Shown here: piece after piece, positions 8,496 to 17,594 of the stretch
Layout of the letters: every line of letters begins with the position of its first letter
Numbering within the stretch: position 1 is the first letter of the stretch
From: Hyphomicrobiales bacterium
GTDB taxonomy: Bacteria > Pseudomonadota > Alphaproteobacteria > Rhizobiales > Rhizobiaceae
NCBI GenBank assembly: GCA_900466005.1
Contig: UEGQ01000008.1
Location: forward strand, 186,001 to 250,000
Length of the DNA stretch: 64,000 nt
Reading direction: 5' to 3'
Made by a program: the position numbers and the translations under genes
Notes under the pieces: generated by a model
The model's database searches: none
Seen by the model: the letters and a program-made list of their open reading frames with translations, nothing else
What the model was told of the DNA's origin: nothing

Positions 8496-9557
8496 ATGGG
8501 CCATCGCAACGAAGGGACAGCATCGGCGGAGAACGAGGCGACGGACCGGCTGCAGCGTGTCACGCAGGCGATGGCGCGGCTCAAGGTCGACGCCCTGCCG
8601 CGCAACTACGAACTCTTCCATGAGGCGTTCTTCGGGCATGATCCGGCGCTCGCCCGCGACGTGGCATCGCTTGTGCCGAATCCGCCACAGCATGCGCTCG
8701 ACCGGATCGGCCTCGCCTACCGTCTCACGGGCCATTGCGGGCTGATCGAGGAGAAATCCTGCGTGGAGGCCGCGCGTATTCTGTCCGGGATCGCGGAAGA
8801 AATGTCCGCCGCCATTCGTCAGAAGCAGGCCTTCGTCAGCGCCATGGAGACGCTCCTGCGCGCGATCCGCGAGGACCGGGACCGCGGGATCGAGGATCTG
8901 CTCACCGACGTCGACTTCCTGCAATCCTCCGCCGCCGAACTTCTCCGGAGCGAGAGCCGGGCCGAGCAGGTGCTGAGGGGCGACCTCGAGCGGCTCGACG
9001 CTGCCGAACGGGCGGCGCGGGCGGCCAAGGGCGCAATCCTGCGCGATCGCCTGACCGGGCTGCCGAACCGCATCGCCTTCGCCAACCGCCTCGAGAGCCT
9101 CTACGAGTCCGGAGAACTGCCGCGCGCTACCGCCCTTCTCATCGCCGATATCGACGGGTTCGCGGCCGTCAACCGCGACTACGGCACGGAGGCCGGCAAC
9201 CGCATCCTCAAGCGGCTCGCCGCGATCTTGCGGAAGTCGATCAAGAAGAACGACTTCGTCGCCCGCATCGGAGCCGACGAATTCGCCTTCCTCTTCGCCG
9301 ACGTCGATGACGCCGCCGCGCGGACGATCGCCGGACGCATCCACGATTCGGTCGAGAACGGGCTGGTCTTCGCGACCGCCGACGGCGAGAGCAACGGCGC
9401 ACTCGGATTGTCGATCGGGATTGCCCTCAGCGACGGCGCCGAGTGCGCGCAGCATCTCATTGCCCAGGCGGAACAGGCACTCGCCGCCGCCAAGGCAGAC
9501 CCGCGCGCTCCGATCGCCTGTTTTGCGCCCGGTGTCACGGGCCGCCGCGCCGCCTGA
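8496..9557 (+). CDS. GGDEF-domain protein with degenerate GADEF signature
   Basis: A 353-residue protein. The N-terminal about 190 residues are helical (MARLKVDALPRNYELFHEAFFG opens a region seen in many rhizobial GGDEF proteins), and the C-terminal domain is a diguanylate cyclase fold from DRLTGLPNR to the end. The signature reads GADEF at residues 259-263, with Ala in place of the second Gly. The metal-binding DIDGFAAVNRDYG segment is present. It may therefore be weakly active or act as a GTP or c-di-GMP sensor. The ATG at 8496 follows a GGGGAAAGCGGG ribosome-site region; the 38-residue upstream extension is not domain-like. Confidence 0.85.
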   Translation: MGHRNEGTASAENEATDRLQRVTQAMARLKVDALPRNYELFHEAFFGHDPALARDVASLVPNPPQHALDRIGLAYRLTGHCGLIEEKSCVEAARILSGIAEEMSAAIRQKQAFVSAMETLLRAIREDRDRGIEDLLTDVDFLQSSAAELLRSESRAEQVLRGDLERLDAAERAARAAKGAILRDRLTGLPNRIAFANRLESLYESGELPRATALLIADIDGFAAVNRDYGTEAGNRILKRLAAILRKSIKKNDFVARIGADEFAFLFADVDDAAARTIAGRIHDSVENGLVFATADGESNGALGLSIGIALSDGAECAQHLIAQAEQALAAAKADPRAPIACFAPGVTGRRAA

Positions 9558-9687
9558 CGCTCCAAGGCGAAGACAGCCGGAAAATGTTGCCCGCCGGACA
9601 CCCCGGCAGAGAGGCCGCATACCGGGACGCCCGGCGGGGCCGCTCCCGTCTTGCCTTTGGCGAGCGCTTCCGCCAAAAGCCAAGGCC

Positions 9688-11574
9688 ATGATTACCATCA
9701 ACGACATCTCGGCCCGCATTGCCGGGCGGCTCCTGATCGACCACGCCACAATCTCGCTGCCGGAGGGCACGAAGGCGGGCCTCGTCGGCCGCAACGGCGC
9801 CGGAAAGTCGACGCTCTTCAAGATCATCACCGGCGAACTCTCCGCAGAAACCGGATCGATCACCATCCCGAAGAACGCCCGCATCGGCCAGGTGGCACAG
9901 GAAGCCCCGGGTACCGAGGAGGCGCTGATCGAGATCGTGATGGCTGCGGACAAGGAGCGCGCCGCACTCCTCAAGGAGGCCGAGACGGCGACCGATCCCC
10001 ACCGCATCGCCGAGATCCAGACGCGGCTCGCCGACATCGGCGCCCATTCGGCGGAGGCGCGCGCCGCGACGATCCTCGCCGGCCTCGGCTTCGACCACGA
10101 GGCGCAGCGTCGCCCGGCCTCGTCGTTCTCCGGCGGCTGGCGGATGCGCGTGGCGCTCGCGGCCGTGCTCTTTTCCGAACCGGACCTCCTGCTCCTCGAC
10201 GAACCGACCAACTATCTCGACCTCGAAGGCACGCTCTGGCTCGAGGACTATGTGCGGCGCTATCCGCACACCGTCATCATCATCAGCCACGACCGCGACC
10301 TCTTGAACACCGCCGTCAACGCGATCATCCATCTCGACCAGAAGAAGCTCACCTTCTATCGCGGCGGCTACGACCAGTTCGAGCGGCAGAAGGCCGAGGC
10401 CGACGAGCTGCAGATGAAGGCGAAGGCGAAGAGCGACGCGGCGCGCAAGCACCTGCAGAGCTATATCGACCGCTTCCGCTACAAGGCGTCGAAGGCGCGG
10501 CAGGCCCAGAGCCGCATCAAGGCGCTGGAGCGCATGGGCACGGTCGCGGCCGTCATCGAGGATCACGTCCAACCGATCACCTTCCCGGAACCGGAGAAAC
10601 AGCCGGCCTCGCCGATCGTCGCGATTTCCGGCGGCGCCGTCGGCTACGAGCCCGGCAAGCCGATCCTGAAGAACATCAATCTGCGGATCGACGCCGACGA
10701 CCGCATTGCGCTCCTCGGCTCGAACGGCAACGGCAAATCGACGTTTGCCAAGCTGATCGCCGGACGCCTCAACCTGCAGGCCGGCGAGATGAAGCTCGCG
10801 CCGAACCTTTCGGTCGGCTTCTTCGCCCAGCACCAGCTCGACGACCTCGTGCCGAACGAGACGCCGGTCGACCACGTTCGCCGGCTGATGCCGCAGGCGG
10901 GCGAGGCGCAGGTCCGCGCCCGCGTCGCGCAGATGGGGCTTGCGACCGAGAAGATGGCGACGGCCGCCAAGGACCTTTCCGGTGGCGAGAAGGCGCGCCT
11001 CTTGATGGGGCTCTCCGCCTTCCACGCGCCGAACCTCCTGATTCTCGACGAGCCGACCAACCATCTCGACATCGACAGCCGCCGTGCGCTGATCGAGGCA
11101 CTGAACGACTACAACGGCGCCGTCATCCTGATCGCCCACGACCGGCACCTGATCGAGGCAACGGTCGACCGGTTGTGGCTCGTCAACAACGGCACCGTCA
11201 GCGTCTTCGACGGCGACCTGGAGGATTATCGCAGCCTTGTGGTCGCTGCGGCGCGCAAGCCGGACGAGAAGGACAAGGCCGATGCCGGCGCCCAGGTGAA
11301 CAAGGCCGACCAGCGCAAGGCCGCGGCCGACAAGCGGGCAAGCCTCGCGCCGCTCAAGAAAAAGATCAATGAAATCGAGTCCCTGACGAAGAAACTGGAG
11401 ACGTTGATTCAGGCGCTTGATGCGGAACTTGCGGACCCGGCGCTCTACGAGAAGAACCCGGCCAAGGCAGCGGAAAAGGCAAAGCAGCGCGGCGAGGCCG
11501 CGGCAAAGCTCTCGGCGGCCGAGGAACAGTGGCTCGAACTGTCCACCGAATACGAAGAGGCGATGGCCGGCTGA
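9688..11574 (+). CDS. ABC-F family ATPase (duplicated ATP-binding cassette)
   Basis: A soluble ABC-F protein, 628 residues, with two ATP-binding cassettes and no membrane segments; such proteins act on the ribosome (translation factors or antibiotic protection). Cassette 1 has Walker A GRNGAGKST near residue 35, signature SFSGGW and LLLLDEPTNYLDLEG. Then comes the charged linker (RQKAEADELQMKAKAKSD). Cassette 2 has GSNGNGKST near 346, LSGGEKAR near 431 and ILDEPTNHLDID. A C-terminal coiled coil follows (KKKINEIESLTKKLETLIQ), as in Uup/YheS-type members. The ATG at 9688 is the family start. The exact subfamily was not determined. Confidence 0.93.
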   Translation: MITINDISARIAGRLLIDHATISLPEGTKAGLVGRNGAGKSTLFKIITGELSAETGSITIPKNARIGQVAQEAPGTEEALIEIVMAADKERAALLKEAETATDPHRIAEIQTRLADIGAHSAEARAATILAGLGFDHEAQRRPASSFSGGWRMRVALAAVLFSEPDLLLLDEPTNYLDLEGTLWLEDYVRRYPHTVIIISHDRDLLNTAVNAIIHLDQKKLTFYRGGYDQFERQKAEADELQMKAKAKSDAARKHLQSYIDRFRYKASKARQAQSRIKALERMGTVAAVIEDHVQPITFPEPEKQPASPIVAISGGAVGYEPGKPILKNINLRIDADDRIALLGSNGNGKSTFAKLIAGRLNLQAGEMKLAPNLSVGFFAQHQLDDLVPNETPVDHVRRLMPQAGEAQVRARVAQMGLATEKMATAAKDLSGGEKARLLMGLSAFHAPNLLILDEPTNHLDIDSRRALIEALNDYNGAVILIAHDRHLIEATVDRLWLVNNGTVSVFDGDLEDYRSLVVAAARKPDEKDKADAGAQVNKADQRKAAADKRASLAPLKKKINEIESLTKKLETLIQALDAELADPALYEKNPAKAAEKAKQRGEAAAKLSAAEEQWLELSTEYEEAMAG

Positions 11575-11590
11575 GGTTTGAACGCCCCTG

Positions 11591-11618
11591 AATATACGGT
11601 ATGGTAGAAACGTATATT
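11591..11618. promoter_or_regulatory. VapBC operator palindrome
   Basis: AATATACG (11591-11598) and CGTATATT (11611-11618) are perfect 8-base inverted repeats with 12 bases between them, ending 14 bases before the vapB start. Type II toxin-antitoxin operons are typically autorepressed through such sites. The AT-rich arms stand out from the surrounding GC-rich sequence. Confidence 0.75.
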
Positions 11619-11632
11619 CCGAGGGAATCACC

Positions 11633-11893
11633 ATGCCTCTCTACGTGCGGGACGAGAGCGTCAACGCCCTGGCCGAACAGGCGCGAGCCATCCTGAAAGC
11701 GCCCACCAAGACCGAGGCGATCCGCCTTGCGCTTCAGCGTGTGATCGAGGAGGAACTGGCAAAGCCGTCGCTCGGCGAACGGGTCGCCCGGCTGCGCGAG
11801 AAGTACGCGCTCGCCGACCATGCGAGCCTCCACCCCTTCGACGACAGATCTTTCCTGGATCAGATGTGGGGAGACGCCGATGTTCGTCGATAG
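11633..11893 (+). CDS. vapB: VapB-type antitoxin
   Basis: An 86-residue antitoxin of the short VapB class often labelled Rv0623-like transcription factor. The N-terminal half (MPLYVRDESVNALAEQARAI, then TKTEAIRLALQRVIEEEL) is the DNA-binding ribbon-helix-helix-like region; the C-terminal acidic and aromatic tail (SLHPFDDRSFLDQMWGD) would wrap the toxin. A GAGGGA ribosome site precedes the ATG, and a perfect palindrome lies directly upstream. Its last 14 bases overlap vapC, giving tight translational coupling. Confidence 0.9.
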   Translation: MPLYVRDESVNALAEQARAILKAPTKTEAIRLALQRVIEEELAKPSLGERVARLREKYALADHASLHPFDDRSFLDQMWGDADVRR

Positions 11894-12278
11894 CTCGGCC
11901 ATCGTCGCCATCCTGATCGACGCGCCGGAAGCCGGCGCGCTCATCGAACGGCTCGACGCCACCGCCACGCCGCGCATGACGACGCCGACCGCCGTCTTCG
12001 AGGCGACGACCGTGCTCGGCAAGAGGCTGGAGCTTGAGCCGCCGACGGCCGACCGGCTGGTGAAGGAATTCCTCGACGTCCTCGACATCCGCGTCACGCC
12101 AGTCACCGAGGAGATGGCGGAGAGCGCGCTCGAGGCCTTCGCCCGTTACGGCAAGGGGCGCCATCCGGCGGCGCTGAACTTCGGCGACTGCTTTTCCTAT
12201 GCCGGCAGCCGGGCGGCCAATGTACCGCTCCTTTACGCTGGCGACGGCTTCTCGCAGACCGATCTCGGCGAGGTCTGA
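11880..12278 (+). CDS. vapC: VapC-type PIN-domain ribonuclease toxin
   Basis: A 132-residue PIN-domain toxin, a Mg2+-dependent ribonuclease normally neutralised by VapB. The acidic active-site quartet is intact: D4 (MFVDSSA), E41 (TAVFEATTVL), D103 (FGDCFSYA) and D122 (YAGDGFSQTDL). It overlaps vapB by 14 bases. The 3' end converges on holC eleven bases away. All catalytic residues are present, so the toxin is probably functional; the RNA target (often initiator tRNA or rRNA in this family) cannot be read from sequence. Confidence 0.92.
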   Translation: MFVDSSAIVAILIDAPEAGALIERLDATATPRMTTPTAVFEATTVLGKRLELEPPTADRLVKEFLDVLDIRVTPVTEEMAESALEAFARYGKGRHPAALNFGDCFSYAGSRAANVPLLYAGDGFSQTDLGEV

Positions 12279-12289
12279 AGGGACGTCCT

Positions 12290-12739
12290 CTAGGCCTTCT
12301 TTTCCCAGCGCCCCTCGGCCGTCTGCTGCCAGTAGGTGAGCGCGTGACCCTCACCTTTCAGCTTCTTCCACTGCGCGCGGGCGGCTTCGAGCTGGGCCTG
12401 ATCGTAACCGTCGAAGACAAAGACAACTCGGTCGTAGTCCAACGTTTCCGGCGGCTCGGCGCCGTCGACGAGGAAGCGCACGCTCGCCGCATTGAGATTT
12501 TCCGGAGAAACCGTGATGAGCACCGGCTGCGCCTCGGCACCCTCCGCCGCATCGGTGCCGTGCGGCAGGAAGCTTTCGTCGCGCCAGGTCCAGAGATGGG
12601 CGTCGAGCGCGTCACGGCGGGCAGGATCGGCGGTCTGCACAGCCACCCGCCAGCCGCGTTCGACGCTCTTTTCGAGAAGCGGCGGCAGGGCATCCTCGAG
12701 CTTCGATTCCGTCAGATGGTAGAAGAGGATCTCGGCCAA
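12290..12739 (-). CDS. holC: DNA polymerase III chi subunit
   Basis: The chi subunit links the clamp loader to single-stranded DNA-binding protein in the replicase. It has 149 residues, usual for the family, with LAEILFYHLTESKLEDALPPLLEKS at the start and YDRVVFVFDGYDQAQLEAARAQWKKLK at the end. The start appears to be a TTG at 12739, with GGGAAGGGCGGG just upstream and 17 bases after the pepA stop; no ATG or GTG fits the family start. pepA-holC order is common in proteobacteria. Confidence 0.9.
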   Translation of the reverse strand: MAEILFYHLTESKLEDALPPLLEKSVERGWRVAVQTADPARRDALDAHLWTWRDESFLPHGTDAAEGAEAQPVLITVSPENLNAASVRFLVDGAEPPETLDYDRVVFVFDGYDQAQLEAARAQWKKLKGEGHALTYWQQTAEGRWEKKA

Positions 12740-12756
12740 GACGCCCGCCCTTCCCG

Positions 12757-14262
12757 TCACGCTTCGTAGTGCGCGCGCACCAGCTCGTCGAGGAGCCGGA
12801 CGCCGAAGCCCGATCCCCAGGAGCGGTTGATCTCGTCGCTCGGCGAGCCCATGGCGGTGCCGGCAATGTCGAGATGCGCCCACGGCGTTTCCTGCACGAA
12901 GCGCTTCAGGAACTGCGCCGCGGTGATCGACCCGGCCTGACGGCCGCCGGTGTTCTTCATGTCGGCGAACTTGGAATCGATGAGCTTGTCGTAGTCCTTG
13001 CCGAGCGGCATCCGCCACAGGCGCTCGTTGGTCGCAAGCCCCGCCGCCAGCAATTGCTCCGAGAGCGTGTCGTCGTTCGAGAACAGACCGGCGTGCAGGT
13101 TGCCGAGTGCCACGGTGATCGCACCGGTGAGCGTCGCGAGATTGATCATGAAGGCGGGCTTGAAGCGGTCGTTGCAGTACCAGAGCGCGTCCGCCAGCAC
13201 GAGGCGGCCTTCGGCATCGGTGTTGATGACCTCGATCGTCTGCCCGGACATCGAGGTGACGATGTCGCCGGGGCGCTGGGCATTGCCGTCCGGCATGTTC
13301 TCGACGAGGCCGATGACACCGACCGCGTTCACTTTCGCCTTGCGAGCGGCGAGGGTATGCATGAGTCCGGTGACGGCTGCGGCACCGCCCATGTCACCCT
13401 TCATCTCCTCCATGCCGGCGGCCGGCTTGATCGAGATGCCGCCGGTGTCGAAGACCACGCCCTTGCCGACGAATGCGATCGGCTTGTCCTTGTGCTTGCC
13501 GCCCTTCCACTGCATGACGGCGAGCCGCGGCGGCCGCACGGAACCCTGGGCGACACCGAGCAGCGCGCCCATACCGAGCTTCTTCATGTCCTTCTCGGTC
13601 AGAATGTCGACCTCGACGCCGAGCGCTTCCAGCGCCTTCGCCTTGTCGGCGAATTCCTCCGGCCCCAGCACGTTGGCGGGCTCGTTGACGAGATCGCGGG
13701 CGAGCACGACGCCCTGGGCGATCGCCTCGTTGTCGGCGAAGGCCTTGCGCGCCGCGGAGGCCTCGGCGGTGACGATCGTCACCTTGACCTCTTTCGGCTC
13801 GGACTTTCCGTTGCCGTTGCCGTTGTCATCGCCCTTGCGGGTCTTGTAGGCGTCGAAGTCATAGCTGCGCAGCAGCATGCCGAGGGCGAAGTCGGCAGCG
13901 GCCTTGCCGCTCGCGTCGAGGCCCGGCGCGTCGAAGAAGACCGTCACTTTCTCAGCAGACTTGAAGGTCCCGGCCGCGGCGCCGCCGGCGCGCAACCAGT
14001 CGTGGGCGGTGATCTCCGCCGTCTTGCCGAGGCCGAGAACGACAATCCGGTCGGCCGGCGAACCATGCGGCGCGAGGATGTCGAGCACGGCGCGGGCCTT
14101 GCCGGTGAACTTGCCGATCTTGGCGGCCCTGGCGATCACGCCTTCGGGGTCCGCAACCTCGGCGCCGGCGGCCGCCTCGGCCCCTTGACTATGAAGAAGC
14201 ACGGCGAGCCCGCCGCTGATCCGGTGGTCCTTGGCAAAGGAAATGTCGAATTTGGAAGACAT
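12757..14262 (-). CDS. pepA: Leucyl aminopeptidase (cytosol aminopeptidase, M17)
   Basis: A two-metal M17 aminopeptidase that removes N-terminal residues from peptides; in some bacteria it also binds DNA in site-specific recombination and regulation. It has 501 residues, the family length. The C-terminal catalytic domain shows [23 protein letters not shown] (metal and active-site lysine region) and the diagnostic NTDAEGRL motif. The N-terminal macro-like domain is variable and includes a charged loop rich in Gly, Asn and Lys near residue 145. holC follows directly. It acts in the cytoplasm, normally as a hexamer. Confidence 0.96.
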   Translation of the reverse strand: MSSKFDISFAKDHRISGGLAVLLHSQGAEAAAGAEVADPEGVIARAAKIGKFTGKARAVLDILAPHGSPADRIVVLGLGKTAEITAHDWLRAGGAAAGTFKSAEKVTVFFDAPGLDASGKAAADFALGMLLRSYDFDAYKTRKGDDNGNGNGKSEPKEVKVTIVTAEASAARKAFADNEAIAQGVVLARDLVNEPANVLGPEEFADKAKALEALGVEVDILTEKDMKKLGMGALLGVAQGSVRPPRLAVMQWKGGKHKDKPIAFVGKGVVFDTGGISIKPAAGMEEMKGDMGGAAAVTGLMHTLAARKAKVNAVGVIGLVENMPDGNAQRPGDIVTSMSGQTIEVINTDAEGRLVLADALWYCNDRFKPAFMINLATLTGAITVALGNLHAGLFSNDDTLSEQLLAAGLATNERLWRMPLGKDYDKLIDSKFADMKNTGGRQAGSITAAQFLKRFVQETPWAHLDIAGTAMGSPSDEINRSWGSGFGVRLLDELVRAHYEA

Positions 14263-14449
14263 GGAGACTCCGGGGGAAGGTCGAAACGAAAGCCGGGATC
14301 ATGGCCCTTTCGGTCATGAACGCAAGCGTCAATTGTCCCGACATACCGCTCTTTGCACCGTTGACAAGTCCTGCGGCCTCTCCCTCTTGCCTGCCGGGCG
14401 GGGAAGCGGATAGGGTCGCGCCGCCTCGAAAAGACCGGAAACAGCCGAC

Positions 14450-15223
14450 GTGAAGATCAACCTGCAAGCCGCCGAGAGCGGGCACCTGCAACAGCCCGGA
14501 ACGCGAAAGATGCTGCGCGCCGCCCTCGCCCTCTTCGTGCTCTGGTGGGCGCTGCTGCTCGTCTTCTATCTGTGGCCCGACATCGACCTTGCAGTCGCCG
14601 GCGCATTCTTCGAGCCCGGTCCGTGCTCCGGGGCCCATGTGCAGAGCACCGTCTGCGGTAGCTTTCCGTGGAGCAAGGATCCGCTCGCCAGAGCCGTGAG
14701 GAAGGTCTTCTTCTACGTTCCCGCCGCCGCCGGCGCGCTGCTGCTCGGAATTCTCGTCAACGGCCTCGCCCGGCGGAGCGCGGCCTATGGTGCGGCAAGA
14801 CTACAGCAGCTCGGCCTCGCGCTCGCGGCCCTCCTCCTCGGCCCCTATGTGCTGGTCAACCTGCTGCTCAAGAGCTTCTCCGGGCGGCCCCGCCCCTACC
14901 AGACCGACCTCTTCGGCGGCGACCTGCCCTTCGTCCCGGCGGGCTCGTTCATGGGGCAATGCGACAACAACTGCTCCTTCATCTCGGGCGAGGCAGCAGG
15001 TGCCGGGTGGGTCGCCTGCCTCCTCCTCTTTCTGCCGGCAAAGCTCCGCCCGGTCCTCGCGCCGCCGATCCTCGTCGTCGCACTGGTGACGCCGGCGATG
15101 AGGATCGCCTTCGGCGGCCATTATCTCTCCGACGTCGTGCTCGGCTGGCTTTCCTCGCTGGTGGTCTTTGCAGCCGTCTTCGCCGTGTTCGAAATATCGC
15201 GAAAACGGAAAATTGAGCGGTAG
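14450..15223 (+). CDS. PAP2-family membrane phosphatase (lipid A phosphatase-like)
   Basis: A 257-residue integral membrane phosphatase with several transmembrane helices (first about residues 22-45). The three PAP2 signature blocks are visible: KSFSGRPRP, CSFISGEAA (in place of the common PSGH core) and RIAFGGHYLSDVVLGW with the catalytic His and Asp. The CSFISGEA variant is seen in proteins related to lipid A phosphatases of the LpxE/LpxF kind, so a role in lipid A or undecaprenyl-phosphate dephosphorylation is possible, not proven. The start is a GTG at 14450. It precedes the LPS export genes by 110 bases. Confidence 0.82.
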   Translation: MKINLQAAESGHLQQPGTRKMLRAALALFVLWWALLLVFYLWPDIDLAVAGAFFEPGPCSGAHVQSTVCGSFPWSKDPLARAVRKVFFYVPAAAGALLLGILVNGLARRSAAYGAARLQQLGLALAALLLGPYVLVNLLLKSFSGRPRPYQTDLFGGDLPFVPAGSFMGQCDNNCSFISGEAAGAGWVACLLLFLPAKLRPVLAPPILVVALVTPAMRIAFGGHYLSDVVLGWLSSLVVFAAVFAVFEISRKRKIER

Positions 15224-15333
15224 ACACACGAAAATCCACGTCGGTCCTGTCGCCAAATCGCCGCAACCGTCGTAGAGAACCCGGTGTCCTCAGTCGCCGG
15301 CGCGGCCCGACCGTCACGCCCTCGGGAAATGGA

Positions 15334-16512
15334 ATGAAGCTTCTCGAACACTACATCCTGCGGCGTGTCTTTCAGATGATGCTCACCGCCCTGCTGCCGG
15401 TCCTGGCGATCATCTGGACCACGCAGGTGCTTGGGCGAATCAATCTGGTGACCGACAGCGGCCAGTCGGTGGGTTCGTTCATGAAGCTTGCGACCCTCAT
15501 CCTGCCGACCATCATCCCCGCGGTGCTGCCGTTCGCGCTTGTGATCGGCATTACCCAGACGCTCTCGACGATGAACAACGATTCGGAACTGGCAGTGATC
15601 GACGCGGCGGGCGCCCCGCGCAGCATCATCAATCGCCCGATCATCGTGTTCACGATCCTGCTTTCGATATTCTCCTTCTTCATGGCGAACTTCGTCGAGC
15701 CCAAGCTGCGGGTCGCCGCCCGCGAGATGGTCGCGGCCGCCTATGCCGACCTTCTGTCGACCGTCATCGAGGAGAAGACCTTCCGCCGCATCGAGGACGG
15801 GCTCTACGTGCAGATTTCGGAGCGGTTGTCCGGCCGCGTACTCAAGGGACTGCTGGTCGCCGACTCCCGCGATCCTGCCTACGACCTCATCTACTACGCC
15901 CGCGAAGGCGCGGTCGACGAGACCGGCACCGCCCTGGTGATGCGCGACGGAGAAGTGCACCGCAAGGCGCCGGACGGCAACGTCTCGGTCGTACGGTTCG
16001 ATTCCTACTCCTTCGACCTTTCGGATCTGACGCAGACGCGCGGCCAGGCGCGGCTGCATGCCCTCGACCGCGACCTGCCCTATCTCTTCAATCCCGACAT
16101 GACCGATCCGGACGTCAAGAAGAACTACGGCGAATACCGCAGCGAGCTGCACAAGCGGCTCACGAGCTGGACGTTCCCGTTCGTCTTCTCGCTGATTGCG
16201 CTGGCCCTTTCCGGCAATGCCCGCTCCCATCGCGAGGCGCGTATTCCGCCGATGGCGAGCGCGCTGACGATCGCACTCGTCATCTTCTGGCTCGGCAACT
16301 ACACGGTGAAGCTCACCGAGAAGAACGAGGCCTATGCGCCGCTCATCTATCTTCTGCCGATCATCAGCGGCGGCATTGCCGCGATGAAACTCTGGCGGGG
16401 CAGCTCCTGGCGCCTGCCGCGTCCGTTTTCCGACAGCACGGCGCGTGCCGTGCGGGCGATCAACGTGCGACTCGCCGGCAACGAGGCCGGCGGAGAGGGC
16501 AAGACACCATGA
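15334..16512 (+). CDS. lptF: LPS export ABC transporter permease LptF
   Basis: One of the two transmembrane subunits of the LptB2FG machine that extracts lipopolysaccharide from the inner membrane. It has 392 residues and the family topology: N-terminal helices (YILRRVFQMMLTALLPVLAI), a large periplasmic beta-jellyroll (about residues 130-270) and C-terminal helices. The coupling-type segment ELAVIDAAGAPRSIINRP is recognisable. Its stop overlaps the lptG start by four bases (ATGA). The LptB ATPase gene is not in this window. Confidence 0.95.
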   Translation: MKLLEHYILRRVFQMMLTALLPVLAIIWTTQVLGRINLVTDSGQSVGSFMKLATLILPTIIPAVLPFALVIGITQTLSTMNNDSELAVIDAAGAPRSIINRPIIVFTILLSIFSFFMANFVEPKLRVAAREMVAAAYADLLSTVIEEKTFRRIEDGLYVQISERLSGRVLKGLLVADSRDPAYDLIYYAREGAVDETGTALVMRDGEVHRKAPDGNVSVVRFDSYSFDLSDLTQTRGQARLHALDRDLPYLFNPDMTDPDVKKNYGEYRSELHKRLTSWTFPFVFSLIALALSGNARSHREARIPPMASALTIALVIFWLGNYTVKLTEKNEAYAPLIYLLPIISGGIAAMKLWRGSSWRLPRPFSDSTARAVRAINVRLAGNEAGGEGKTP

Positions 16513-17594
16513 TCTTCACCCTCGGCCGCTACTTCTTCCGGCGCTACATCGTGACGTCCCTGTGGTTCTTCGTCGGGGTGACGTCGATCATCTATCTCAT
16601 CGATTTCAGCGAGACGACGGGCCGGTTCGCCGGGCTCACGGGCTATTCGCTACCGGGCGTCCTCTATCTGACGGCGCTGCGTCTGCCGCTCATCTTGCAG
16701 CAGACCATCCCGTTCGTCGCCCTCTTCGTCGGGATGACGACGCTGATTGCCCTCAACCGCAAGTCGGAACTGGTCGTCGCGCGCGCCGCCGGCATCTCGG
16801 TCTGGCAATTCATGATGCCGTTCGTCGTCGGGGCGCTCTTGATCGGCTTCGTCACCACGCTGGTCATCAATCCGATGGCCGCCTGGGGACAGAGCCAGGC
16901 ACTCAATATCGAATCGACATGGCGCGAGGCGAGCAATCGCCGCCAAGAGACGGCGGCGGTCCCGTGGCTGCGCCAGATCAGCGGCAAGGACGACGTCGTC
17001 ATCGGCGGAAGGACGGTTCTGGACAACGGCACCCTGATCACGGATGCCGTCCTCATCCACTTCGACAGCGACGGGCGGATCATCCTGCGACAGGATGCGC
17101 GGTCGGCAAAATTGAAAGATGGTTACTGGCTTCTTACCGATGTCACCGAGACGCGGCCGGGCGAGGTTCCGGCAAGGCTCGCGACAGCGAAGGTCAGTAC
17201 CAATCTGAAACAGGAGTTCGTACAACAGCGGCTCGCACAGCCGGAGACCGTTGCTTTTTATGATCTTTCTCAGAAAATTGCAGTTGCGCGGTCGTTCGGC
17301 GTCTCAACCAAAGCGCTTGAAACGCAATTTCATTCGCTGCTGTCGCTGCCGTTCCTCCTCGTCGCCATGACGCTGATCGCCGCCACCGTTTCGTTAAAAT
17401 TCAGTAGATTCAACCAGTCCCGGTCGGTGATTCTGGGTGGAATCCTTTCAGGCTTCGTGCTTTATGTTGTAACCACGCTTGTCAAAGCATTCGGAAGCAG
17501 CGGTGTCGTGCCGCCATTCGTCGCGGCATGGGTACCGGTCGTCGTGGCGATGGCACTCGGAGCGACGATCCTGCTTCATCAGGAGGATGGTTAG
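16509..17594 (+). CDS. lptG: LPS export ABC transporter permease LptG
   Basis: Partner transmembrane subunit of LptF in the LPS exporter, 361 residues. Helices flank a periplasmic domain, and the family-typical RKSELVVARAAGISVWQFMMP segment is present near residue 80. The C-terminal helices include VSLKFSRFNQSRSVILGGILSGFVLYVV. It overlaps lptF by four bases upstream, and its TAG stop shares a G with the GTG start of lptD, so the three are made as one transcript. Confidence 0.95.
   Translation: MIFTLGRYFFRRYIVTSLWFFVGVTSIIYLIDFSETTGRFAGLTGYSLPGVLYLTALRLPLILQQTIPFVALFVGMTTLIALNRKSELVVARAAGISVWQFMMPFVVGALLIGFVTTLVINPMAAWGQSQALNIESTWREASNRRQETAAVPWLRQISGKDDVVIGGRTVLDNGTLITDAVLIHFDSDGRIILRQDARSAKLKDGYWLLTDVTETRPGEVPARLATAKVSTNLKQEFVQQRLAQPETVAFYDLSQKIAVARSFGVSTKALETQFHSLLSLPFLLVAMTLIAATVSLKFSRFNQSRSVILGGILSGFVLYVVTTLVKAFGSSGVVPPFVAAWVPVVVAMALGATILLHQEDG

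Noticed and set aside
9535-11634. A 699-codon open frame on the minus strand opposite the ABC-F gene
   Set aside because: It is the antisense shadow of a strongly conserved ABC-F protein, a usual artefact in GC-rich DNA; the translation has no recognisable domain.
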